DNA of 37,474 nt, taken from assembly GCA_002432425.1 (NCBI GenBank), contig DJEL01000016.1:1-37474 (forward strand). The letters are read 5' to 3'. Of this stretch, positions 1 to 8,600 are shown piece after piece. Source of the stretch: Lachnospiraceae bacterium UBA5899. GTDB taxonomy: Bacteria > Bacillota > Clostridia > Lachnospirales > Lachnospiraceae. Within the stretch, counting starts at the first letter, position 1. Each line of letters opens with the position of its first letter. Both the position numbers and the translations under genes were made by a program. The notes under the pieces are model-generated. The model ran no database searches, was not told the origin of the DNA, and was given only the letters and a program-made list of their open reading frames with translations.

Positions 1-11
1 GTGCGGGTTAT

Positions 12-299
12 TTACCTGGTACAAAAATATATATTTTCTATACCATTATCAGCGGATAATAGTTGTCCATACTCATTATATGTAAATTTTACTAAAATGT
101 TTATACCCTCCTTAGAAGTACGTAAATTTTTCTCATATGTATAATTAAATTTTCCATAACCTTCTAAATCTATTGTTTCTATTGGCTCTCTTTCTGGGAA
201 ATCCCAAGTTTGTAAGTTAATTTCCTCTGCTTTCACATTATATATAAATAGATTACTTAATAAAAGTGTGGTTAATAACAATGTTATGATTTTTTTCAT
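12..299 (-). CDS. Small secreted protein of unknown function (95 aa)
   Basis: The protein opens with a clear Sec signal peptide: a Lys-Lys N-terminus, a leucine-rich core over residues 4-20, and a likely cleavage after VKA near residue 24. The mature part is only about 70 residues, polar and rich in Tyr, Asn and Glu, with no cysteine pair until a single Cys near the end. A good ribosome site (AAAGGAAG, 5 nt spacing) precedes the ATG. Codon use is strongly AT-biased compared with the GC-richer genes from 795 onward, which suggests an acquired accessory gene. I do not recognise a family. The short mature length and abrupt end (IYFCTR, then TAA) leave open that this is a truncated copy of a longer secreted protein. 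Confidence 0.6.
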   Translation of the reverse strand: MKKIITLLLTTLLLSNLFIYNVKAEEINLQTWDFPEREPIETIDLEGYGKFNYTYEKNLRTSKEGINILVKFTYNEYGQLLSADNGIENIYFCTR

Positions 300-548
300 C
301 TTATCTTCCTTTCCCTACGTTCGACAAATTTGTTACATATAGTTGTTGTAAATACTTTCCCCTATTTTCATAAAATATTACGCATAATAAACAGTTTTTA
401 TTTTGCTTTTTTTATTATTATATCCCCCTTTTATTTTTTATTTAATTATTCACAAAGCACCTTGTAAGTAAAATACTACATAATATTTTGGGTTTTGTAA
501 AAGGAATAATAGTCGAGTTGTTTATCCAGCATTTTTCCAAATAGTCGT

Positions 549-577
549 TTGACATTTTTAGATTTGTATAGTAAAAT
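549..577 (+). promoter_or_regulatory. Strong sigma-A-type promoter with no assigned gene
   Basis: The -35 hexamer is TTGACA (549-554) and the -10 is TAAAAT (572-577), with the optimal 17-bp spacer. Transcription would start near 584 and run rightward into AT-rich DNA and then antisense to the purB terminator. The only reading frame just downstream is a 16-codon micro-ORF without a ribosome site. The repeats of AATAGTCG end 2 bp before the -35, so the promoter may be regulated. Confidence 0.5.
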
Positions 578-707
578 AGTTACCTTTCTATTTATTGTCG
601 TGAAATTTTGATTATGGCAACATTTACTATTCCTATTTATTTCTTATTGATTATTATACTATAACCATGTATTCATTTCATCCATTATTTTCTTAAATAT
701 TTGTAAC

Positions 708-739
708 AAAAAAGATGCCCTGCCGTTTATGGCAGGACA
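708..739 (-). terminator. Intrinsic terminator of purB
   Basis: Read on the minus strand, a 9-bp stem (TGTCCTGCC / GGCAGGGCA, one G-U pair, loop ATAAAC) is followed at once by TCTTTTTTG. It lies about 55 nt past the purB stop codon. Confidence 0.85.
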
Positions 740-794
740 CCTTTCGCTATCGTTTCTCTTTTATTATTTATATGTTTTATATGTCGTGCGACTT

Positions 795-2228
795 TTACAC
801 ATTAATCTCTGCTTTCACACCGAGCATGGCTTTGTTTTCCTCTAAGACCGGAGCAATGACCTTGGTTAAGAAGGATTCTACCTGCTCTTTGGAGCGGCCA
901 ACGTACTTGGCGGGATCCATGGACTTCTTGAGGTCGTCCAGGGAAAGGTTGAATGCTGGGTCTGCGGCAATCAGCTCTAACAGATTGTTGTCCTTGCCCT
1001 CTACCTTGACGGTCTTTCCGGCTTCCATGGAAAGCTCACGGATTCTTTCGTGAAGCTCCTGTCTGTCTCCGCCGGCTTTTACGGCATCCATCATAATGTT
1101 TTCGGTAGCCATGAACGGAAGCTCGCTCATCATATGCTTTTCAATTACCTTGGGATAAACCACCAGACCGTCCACAACATTCAGGCACAAATCCAGAATG
1201 CCGTCAATGGCAAGGAAGCCTTCCGGAATGGACAGACGCTTGTTGGCGGAGTCGTCCAGAGTTCTTTCAAACCACTGGGTAGCGGAAGTGATGGCGGGAT
1301 TTAAGGCATCAATCATCACATAACGGCTTAAGGAAGCAATACGCTCGCTTCTCATGGGGTTTCTCTTGTAAGCCATGGCGGAAGAACCGATCTGGCTCTT
1401 TTCAAACGGCTCTTCTACTTCCTTTAGGTGCTGCAGAAGACGGATATCGTTGCTCATTTTGTGAGCGGATGCGGCGATACCGGCAAGAATGTTTGCCACG
1501 CGGGTATCTACTTTACGGGAGTAGGTCTGTCCGGATACGGGGAAGCAGTCCTTGAAGCCCATCTTTTCCGCAATCATGGGGTCAATCTTATCTATTTTTT
1601 CCTGGTCTCCGTCAAAAAGCTCTAAGAAGGATGCCTGTGTACCGGTGGTACCCTTGCAGCCCAAAAGCTTCATGGTGGAGAGTACATAATTCAAATCCTC
1701 TAAGTCCAGGTAAAATTCCTGTAACCACAGAGTGGCGCGCTTGCCGACAGTGGTAGGCTGCGCCGGCTGGAAATGGGTAAATGCCAGTGTGGGCTGTGCT
1801 TTGTATTTGTCTGCAAAGGACGCCAGCTCGGCAATTACATTCACCAGTTTTTTCTTTACCAGCTTCAATGCCTCTGTCATGATAATAATATCTGTATTGT
1901 CGCCAACGTAGCAGGAGGTCGCACCCAGATGGATGATACCCTTTGCCTTGGGACACTGTACACCGTATGCATAAACATGGCTCATAACATCATGACGGAC
2001 TTCCTTTTCCCTTGCCTTTGCCACATCATAGTTGATGTCGTCCGCATGTGCCTTCAGCTCGTCAATCTGTTCCTGTGTAATGGCGAGACCCAGTTCCTTT
2101 TCCGTTTCTGCCAGGGCAATCCATAATTTTCTCCAGGTACGGAATTTCATATCCTGTGAAAAAATGTACTGCATTTCCTTGCTGGCATATCTTTCCGATA
2201 ACGGGCTTGTGTATACGTCTGTACTCAT
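795..2228 (-). CDS. purB: Adenylosuccinate lyase (PurB)
   Basis: PurB cleaves succinylaminoimidazole carboxamide ribotide and adenylosuccinate, releasing fumarate in purine and AMP synthesis. The 477-aa protein has the usual bacterial length and all superfamily landmarks: HDVMSHVYA (from residue 79), THFQPAQPTT with a catalytic-type His at 152, and the signature loop GSSAMAYKRNP at 281-291. The frame is open 14 codons further, but the ATG at 2228 is preferred. It has AGGAG about 8 nt upstream, and the promoter at 2276-2304 would start RNA near 2269, at the edge of the longer start. The gene sits directly behind the unknown-function operon but has its own promoter and terminator. purL lies 25 kb away, so the purine genes are dispersed here. 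Confidence 0.97.
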   Translation of the reverse strand: MSTDVYTSPLSERYASKEMQYIFSQDMKFRTWRKLWIALAETEKELGLAITQEQIDELKAHADDINYDVAKAREKEVRHDVMSHVYAYGVQCPKAKGIIHLGATSCYVGDNTDIIIMTEALKLVKKKLVNVIAELASFADKYKAQPTLAFTHFQPAQPTTVGKRATLWLQEFYLDLEDLNYVLSTMKLLGCKGTTGTQASFLELFDGDQEKIDKIDPMIAEKMGFKDCFPVSGQTYSRKVDTRVANILAGIAASAHKMSNDIRLLQHLKEVEEPFEKSQIGSSAMAYKRNPMRSERIASLSRYVMIDALNPAITSATQWFERTLDDSANKRLSIPEGFLAIDGILDLCLNVVDGLVVYPKVIEKHMMSELPFMATENIMMDAVKAGGDRQELHERIRELSMEAGKTVKVEGKDNNLLELIAADPAFNLSLDDLKKSMDPAKYVGRSKEQVESFLTKVIAPVLEENKAMLGVKAEINV

Positions 2229-2275
2229 AAATTCATTCTCCTGTCTGTTTTGTAAGAGCGCTGTCTCCAAGGCTC

Positions 2276-2304
2276 ATTTTATAACGTGCATCTTCTTAAG
2301 TCAA
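2276..2304 (-). promoter_or_regulatory. purB promoter
   Basis: On the minus strand, TTGACT (2304-2299) and TAAAAT (2281-2276) are separated by 17 bp. The -35 overlaps the stop codon of the upstream coiled-coil gene. No terminator separates the two, so read-through from the upstream operon is also possible. Confidence 0.7.
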
Positions 2305-3467
2305 CTGTCAAACTTCTGCTCCGCTTCGTCCACCATGCGGCTGATTTCCTGCGCATACATGGGGTAGTCGGCTGCTACGGCGCGGATTTCATCCCCTGCC
2401 TGGGTTGCGAGCTGTCTGTTGTACTCCATCTGTTCCCTGAGAGCCTGCCTGCGGGTGTTCAGTTCATGGCGGATTTCCACCATTTCCTTATGGTCAAGCA
2501 GCGCCTGCGGCTGTCTGAACCACCTCTCCGGCGACTTTACCCGGTAACGGGAAAGAGAATACAAAAGCTTCTCCCGGTAGTAGTCAATCTTGGCTTCCGC
2601 CTCCGCAAACTGTTTGCGTTCTTCCTTTTCCGACTGGTATTCCTCCCACAGTTTTTTTAACTTGGCGGCATTCTCCACGGAATACTTCATATATAAATAG
2701 TTCAGCAGATTCGTGTTGTTCACATAACGGATTTTTACTTTGTTCTGAAGCTGCACCAGACGCACTCTCGCCTTTTCCACGCGCTCCAGCTCCTTCTCCA
2801 TATCCAGATACCGGAAAAATAAAATGGGCAGTGCCACCGCCACCGCCGCAATCAGCACATAAAAAGCAACGATGGTCTGGTAGGAAAATGCAAACTGTAA
2901 AATGAGCAGCATAATCATACAGATAACAAAAGTAATAAGTACAATCATGGTCATGCCCCGGCAGTCGTTCAGCTTGCCGTACAGCTCGCTGCTCCGGTAA
3001 TCATAGGCGCTTTTTTCACTGTCCAGCTTACCTAAATCCTGTTTAATCAGCTTCTGGTACTGTTCCGCCTTCGTCAGCTTCTCAATCCCCTCCGTAACCT
3101 CGTTTTCCTGTGCCTGCATCTTGTCGTACTCGGCATTGCTCATGCGGGTTTTGGTGAGGTACTTTTTCCGCTCCTGCTCCAGCGCCACCAGCTTTCTGGC
3201 GCTTACCTGTATCTCTTCCGTCTGTTCCTTCGGCAGTGCTTCTATTTCCTCAATATCCGTAAGATAGGATGTCACCAGACTGTACTCGCCGTTTAGAAGT
3301 GTAATCTCTTTTTCCGCCTCCGCCATCTGCTCCAGACAGTTTTCAATATACTGTTTTCTTTCTTCCGGCTGTTTAAAATCCACCCGGTTGCGTTCATAGG
3401 AAATTCCTTCTTCCGGGTTCTGTTCCCGCTTTTTCTTTCTGCCGAAAAGCCAACTAAATAAGCCCAT
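2301..3467 (-). CDS. Two-TM coiled-coil protein, last gene of the unknown operon
   Basis: This 388-aa protein starts with a short hydrophobic patch and a Lys/Arg run (MGLFSWLFGRKKKR). A long charged coiled-coil region follows (about 35-170), then two closely spaced membrane segments (about 171-192 and 198-218), and a second charged coiled coil to the end. With two crossings, both coiled coils should lie on the same side; the basic N-terminus suggests the cytoplasm. AGAAGG precedes the ATG by 4 nt. It is the last of four co-oriented genes and probably acts as the membrane anchor or scaffold of whatever complex they form. I recognise no family. There are no catalytic motifs, so a structural role is an inference from composition only. 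Confidence 0.8.
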   Translation of the reverse strand: MGLFSWLFGRKKKREQNPEEGISYERNRVDFKQPEERKQYIENCLEQMAEAEKEITLLNGEYSLVTSYLTDIEEIEALPKEQTEEIQVSARKLVALEQERKKYLTKTRMSNAEYDKMQAQENEVTEGIEKLTKAEQYQKLIKQDLGKLDSEKSAYDYRSSELYGKLNDCRGMTMIVLITFVICMIMLLILQFAFSYQTIVAFYVLIAAVAVALPILFFRYLDMEKELERVEKARVRLVQLQNKVKIRYVNNTNLLNYLYMKYSVENAAKLKKLWEEYQSEKEERKQFAEAEAKIDYYREKLLYSLSRYRVKSPERWFRQPQALLDHKEMVEIRHELNTRRQALREQMEYNRQLATQAGDEIRAVAADYPMYAQEISRMVDEAEQKFDS

Positions 3468-3541
3468 GGTACCTTCTGTTCCTTTCTGCCGCCGGCAAAG
3501 CGCCTTTTATGAAAATCCCCGTCCGCCGTCCGTTCTGCCGT

Positions 3542-4375
3542 TTACAGCGCCACATGCGCCCGGTATTCTTCCTGCAGACTTTCGATGTTTTTTGCCATTT
3601 CGGAATAATAATACGAAGCTTCCTCCGTCTGTCTCTTAAAAAGAAGTTCCTCCGTATTCCGTTTTTCTTCGCTCTGCTGCCAGTCCTCCGCCGCTTTCTC
3701 CAGCCTCTGTTCCAACTGCATGCTTACCTCATAATAATCGGGCGAGCCCGTTACAAATGCCACGTATTCCTTTTCGGGAAGCTGCATTCTTTTGGCGGTC
3801 AGAAACGCCGTAAGCTCCTCTTCCTCACCGTTACGCCGGTATGCCTCTTCAAACATTTCCGCTGCCTTCTCATACCAGAACAGGCGGCTGAATGCAACGC
3901 CCTTGTTATGGTAAATAGCCGTGGACAGCAGCTTTTCTTCCTCCGGCAGCTCCTTTAAGAGCTTGTCGTATTCCCGGACAGCCGTGCGATATCTGCCGTC
4001 TGTCAGCAGATGGTCCACCCTGTTTTTCTGTTTCTCAAAGGGACTTAATCCTGCTCCCTCCCGGTAAACCGCCTCGGTCTTTTTGATGACATCGTTTTCA
4101 TACAGGTGGACATACTGCAGGATAATGCCGGCAAAAGTCCCCGGGTCCGTCTTCTTCTGCAGAAGGGGGTACAGGGCAGCCGCCAGCTTCGGCAGCATCA
4201 GCTCTTCTTCTATCCAGCGGATAAGCTTTCTGTCCACAATGCTCCTGTCCAGAAAGAACGCATCCTCTTTCAGGACATAGCAGAGTTCCTCCGCCGAATA
4301 GACCCGAACGCCGAGTCCTTCCAGATAATATGGAGTTTTTGCATAAGCACCGGTGCTAAGCAATACCTTTCCCAA
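3542..4375 (-). CDS. TPR-like protein with C-terminal coiled coil (unknown function)
   Basis: The 277-aa protein has three visible parts. An N-terminal globular region of about 110 residues begins with MGKVLLSTG. A helical pair of TPR type follows; residues 155-183 read YHNKGVAF...WYEKAAEMFEEAYRRNG, close to the TPR pattern. A charged coiled coil runs from about 215 to the end. The start is a TTG at 4375, chosen because AAGGAG lies 9 nt upstream and it gives 17-nt spacing to the preceding stop. TPR proteins usually bind peptide tails or bridge complexes, and the neighbouring Hsp70-like gene makes a co-chaperone role an attractive but unproven guess. No signal peptide or membrane segment is seen. 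Confidence 0.75.
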   Translation of the reverse strand: MGKVLLSTGAYAKTPYYLEGLGVRVYSAEELCYVLKEDAFFLDRSIVDRKLIRWIEEELMLPKLAAALYPLLQKKTDPGTFAGIILQYVHLYENDVIKKTEAVYREGAGLSPFEKQKNRVDHLLTDGRYRTAVREYDKLLKELPEEEKLLSTAIYHNKGVAFSRLFWYEKAAEMFEEAYRRNGEEEELTAFLTAKRMQLPEKEYVAFVTGSPDYYEVSMQLEQRLEKAAEDWQQSEEKRNTEELLFKRQTEEASYYYSEMAKNIESLQEEYRAHVAL

Positions 4376-4392
4376 TTCTGTCCGCTCCTTTT

Positions 4393-5661
4393 TTATATCT
4401 CAAAATTTTCCGTCCATTTCTGATAACCGGACGGCGCAAGTTCTCCAAATCCCAAATCTTCCACATACAGACGGACTTTGTTTTCCCCCGTCATGGAAAT
4501 TTCAATATACAGCCTGGTCGGCGTCTTCCGCTCCGGCAATCCCGTCAGCGTCACCTTGCCGTAACGGGCATCTTTGCCGTTTAGGGGCGTCAGCACAATA
4601 TCAAAGCTGTTGCCCTCATCCAGATACACCTCTGTCTGAAATCTGGCATCGTACCAGCTTACGCCGGCGTCTAAAAGCGCCAGATAGGAGGACTCTCCCT
4701 GCCGGTAAACCTTCATGCCGATGTTGGCTTTCAGCTTATCCTCGCCCAGAAATACATATCTGCCGGAAATCTCCGTGGGGTACAGCCGTTCCCGTAAAGC
4801 ATAGCAGGCTCCTTTGCTGTAAAGGTTGTTGCCCTGGAACACCCGGCGGCTCCTGCACAGAAACCGGAGTGACTCCTTCATCCATTCTTCGGAAAAGCCT
4901 TCGCCAATCAGGTAAACAGAGGTAATCATCTGCCCCTCTGCCAGCTCCTGCGCCATAGCGAACATTTTTTCATCCATCTGCGCAAAAACGCTCTGTTTCT
5001 TTTCTTCCTCCTCGGGATAATCCCCGCAGGCAAAGAAATTCCGTTCTTCTTTTTCTATGTAAACCACCATGGGGGTCGTTCGTCTGTTGCATTCCATCCG
5101 GTAAATTTTCATCACATCCGAATGGTAATCGCACAAAAGCACCTGCCTTACCCAGATGTCCTCCGGCTGATGCACCATGTACTGGTAAAAACTTTCCGCA
5201 TAGCTCTGGTAAAAAAAGCTTTTCGTTTTTAAGGAAAGGCCTGCTGCCACCTGCTTTAACACTTCCACCGTTCTCTCATCCAGACTCTCGCAGGAGAACA
5301 TAAACGCCTCCACATGGTCGGTATCGCCGATGACACTAAGTCCCGACAGGCTCCTTTTTACATAAAGGGTAAGCAGGGCAATGGGGTCATATTCGGTTTC
5401 CTCTATCACCACCGGCTCCCCTTTTTTTGCCAGATGAAACAAGTCTGTTACCAGCTCGCCGTCCTCTTTATGCTTCAGGGCATCCATACCGTAAAACCAT
5501 TGGTTAAAGTCCTTTCTCTTGCACAGGCATAAGGGGATGTGATACTTCTCCGTGCCGGGGAGTACGGACAAAGTTTCCGGCTCCGCCGCCTTGTCGGACA
5601 GAAAACTAATCTGCGCATAGTTGTCCGAAAGGTCATATCCTATTAACCATTTTTCCCTCAT
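4393..5661 (-). CDS. Divergent Hsp70/actin-fold protein (probably DUF5716 family)
   Basis: The 422-aa protein follows the Hsp70 plan in order. A phosphate-1-like strand-turn is at 5-16 (IGYDLSDNYAQI). The helix equivalent to ERQATxxAxxxAGL is at 130-144. A connect-1-like segment YQSYAESFYQYM is at 151-162. A phosphate-2-like strand LLCDYHSDVMKIY is at 175-187. An adenosine-type motif VYLIGEGFSEEWM at 249-261 is followed by a YSKGACYAL helix (281-289). The last 110 residues look like the Hsp70 beta-sandwich substrate domain (DEGNSFDIVLTP, TLTGLP, TRLYIEISM). The usual glycine-rich DLGTT and DLGGGT loops are replaced, so ATP hydrolysis may be weak or lost. AAAGGAG precedes the ATG by 6 nt. The DUF5716 name is recalled, not searched; the Hsp70 fold is my inference from motif order. 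Confidence 0.8.
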   Translation of the reverse strand: MREKWLIGYDLSDNYAQISFLSDKAAEPETLSVLPGTEKYHIPLCLCKRKDFNQWFYGMDALKHKEDGELVTDLFHLAKKGEPVVIEETEYDPIALLTLYVKRSLSGLSVIGDTDHVEAFMFSCESLDERTVEVLKQVAAGLSLKTKSFFYQSYAESFYQYMVHQPEDIWVRQVLLCDYHSDVMKIYRMECNRRTTPMVVYIEKEERNFFACGDYPEEEEKKQSVFAQMDEKMFAMAQELAEGQMITSVYLIGEGFSEEWMKESLRFLCRSRRVFQGNNLYSKGACYALRERLYPTEISGRYVFLGEDKLKANIGMKVYRQGESSYLALLDAGVSWYDARFQTEVYLDEGNSFDIVLTPLNGKDARYGKVTLTGLPERKTPTRLYIEISMTGENKVRLYVEDLGFGELAPSGYQKWTENFEI

Positions 5662-5675
5662 CCGCTACTCCTTTC

Positions 5676-8600
5676 CTACCGCAGGGTAAACAGCTTCCCT
5701 GTCATAAATTCTTTCCGGCGGTATTCCTCGTACAGCTTGTCCACCGTAGCATAGTCCTGCATGGCGCTGCTGATGCTCATATCGTTAATCAGGGCAAAGC
5801 TGCCCTCCGTCATAACCGTATCACTCTTCTGCAGGGTGCCGCTTTCCGTTACCTGCTCCTTGTCATGCACCACTTCCATGATGTAATACTGCAGGCTTTC
5901 GCCGTAAAACAGCACGAAATCCTTGCTGTACACCCCGCCGTATACTTCCTTCATTTCTTCCACGAAGTAAGAATTGTCGTTTCTGCCGTAGGAGGCATTT
6001 CCCTGCGGCACATAGTTGTCCCTGGGCGCATACCGGTAATAAATCATCACGCGGCTGTCCGGGGAGGATGCCCTGTATTCCACAATGGTTCTGTCCTGCA
6101 GCGCTAAAATATCCGTATCCGTAATCTGCGGGAAAGCCGTGAACATCTTCATCATAATGCCCTTGTCCATCAGGCTGCGGATAAAGACGGTCAGCAGCGG
6201 CAGGGTATCTTTGTCTGCTTCCTCCGGGTTCTCCGCAAAATATTTCACATAGGCAAGGCAGCTTATTTTCTTCACGCCGTCGCCCCTGCGGCTCATGGCG
6301 GCAATTTCATCAAAGACAAACCGTTCCGTCACGATGTCCTTTGCAAAATACTCATAGGCACATTCCGCCAAAAATGCTTTTTCGATTTCCGGTCTGGCGC
6401 CGCTCTCCACATAACTTTTGAAAATCTGCATCCGCTCGCCCACGAAAGAACCGGAGAAAAGCATCTGCGTCAGCATCCGTTCATTCAGTTCGTAAGTATC
6501 CACGCAGAAATTGACGGCTGCCTTCCAGATATCCCGCAGCATGCGGATGGTGCCTTTGGCATACAAAATCAGATACCGCAGACATCTTTCATCGTATTTT
6601 CCGTGTGCAAAAGCATAGTACACCATTTCCGTAAGTGCGCTGTCCTCTGCATACTCGGTCTTTTCAATCCATCTGCTGCACAGCCGCATTAAAACCTTCG
6701 GTTCGATGCCGTAAGGCCCCATCGCCGACAGCCAGTAGTACGCCGTATCTTCCATACCGCGCACCACCATATAACGGAGAATTTCATTGCGCGACTCCAT
6801 ATCGTCGTAAGACATCACATCCACATTGGAAAGAAATGCCTGCAGTTCCTCCGTTCTGTCCTGCTCAAAATAATACCTCAGCAGTCTCTTCGCCACTTCT
6901 TTTTTCAGCTTTTCTCCCGCCAGTTCGTCCGTAAGAAGATACAGAAAATGCTTTTCATTTTCCGGCGTAATCTCCTGCAGGGTCAGGCCGTCAAAGCACT
7001 GGTAGATATTCACATCATGCAGATTGCCCGCAAGCGGCACCACGGCTTTCAAAAGCCTGTCCGCGGTAAGCAGTTTTTCCGCCTCATAAAACTCGGAATT
7101 CATGTAGCGGTTCTGCGCTTCATCCTCCAGTAAGATGCGGCTGTCCGCTCCCGGCAGCGAAGCATAGGCTTTTCCGTCACAAACGGGGTAAACCTTTTCG
7201 CCCTCCATTCCCGGGTCGTACACCACCACCCGGCGGATGCCCTTCTTTTTCACGGTCACTTCCTGTAAAAAGGCAAGCTGGGCAAAATCATCCGTCAGCT
7301 CTCCCATGAGCATCTCGGGCGTCAGCAGATTTTCATATAAGTAGGCAAGGCATTTATTAATGCGCCGTTTGCCAATCTGGTTTATCAGAAACTGTCCCAT
7401 CTGTCCTAAATAGGTGCGGTACAGCTCCGGGTAATTTTCCCGGTATTTGTAAACATTGGCGTACAGGTACGCCGCCTTGTTGTACGGAAGGCTGTTCTGA
7501 TAGGAAAAATACATCAGCACCATCTTGGGAATTGGCTCCATACCGGCTATGGACACCTGCTCCATACCGGCTATGGATACCTGCTCCGTATCCATGCTCT
7601 GCATGTAAAATTCATACAGTCTGGTCAGGCGGATTTCCCGTTCCACGGCAAGCTTATACCAGGTAAAATATTCTTTGCCGGTGCGGTTGCCTTTCATAAG
7701 CTGGCTGCAGATTTCCCGAAGGAGCCCGTCATCGGCTGCCGTCCGGTAGCAGGCAGTCAGAATTTTCAATAAAAAGGCATCGTATTCCTTTTCCTTGCCT
7801 GCCAGATAAGTAAGCTGCATCACCACATCCGGGCTTATCATTTCATGCCGTGCCCCAAAATAAAGCAGCTTTTTCTCCTGTGCGCCGAGGTGCATCAGCA
7901 GGGAGGGATTGCTGTTTAACAAAAGCAGGCTTTCCGTGTAAATCACGGGGCTGCTGCAGCCCCTCTCCAACTGCTCCTCCAAAAACATCCATCTCTTGGA
8001 ATAGCTTTTATTGTATTCTTCGGAAAGGTATAAAAGCAGCCAGGCAATCCGCCATTCGTCCTTGTTTTTCCGGTACAGCTTTTCCACCTTGTCCGTTACT
8101 TTATTGACATAGGACTCCTCTTCCGAAATCAGGGACGTCAGATACAGATAGTAAGCCCACAGTACATCGTCCTCCACCGCCGACTGGGCAAGGCTCTCCG
8201 ATACATGGTCCAGTATCCATTTGACCTCGTTTATCCGCTGCGCCGTAATCAGAAGCTGTGCATGGAACAGTCTGGCATACAAATCCCCGTCATTTAAGGA
8301 AAGCAGTTCCTCCGTAAGCCGGCTGCTTTCCTTCGCCCAGCTTCCGGCTCCGATTTTTTTCATACGGAAATCCAGATAAAGCTGCATAAGCTGCAGGGTA
8401 ATTTCCTTCTTTTCCCGTCTCTGTCTGTAATCATTGGTATGGCGCTGTCTTTTCACCGCCACGGGCACTTTTACGGTATCGTAATTGCCCTTCAGCACAA
8501 TGCTGCCTAAATTGTTGCCGTCATGCAGTCTGCGCGTATCGATATGTACGGAAAGCCGGCACAGGTTTCCCATAAAATCCTGCTCCATGAGAACCTGTTT

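Larger units (their letters stand above)
300..794. other. AT-rich intergenic stretch without a confident gene
   Basis: About 400 bp of very AT-rich DNA separates the small secreted gene from purB. It holds a strong plus-strand promoter-like sequence (549-577), the 8-bp direct repeat AATAGTCG at 508-515 and 539-546, a hydrophobic 16-codon micro-ORF (614-664) and the purB terminator. I see no convincing larger gene in either direction. Confidence 0.6.

Noticed and set aside
4353..4925. 190-aa plus-strand frame across the TPR and Hsp70-like genes
   Set aside because: Cys/Ser/Arg/Pro-rich composition typical of antisense translation; the opposite-strand genes have good starts and tight operon spacing.
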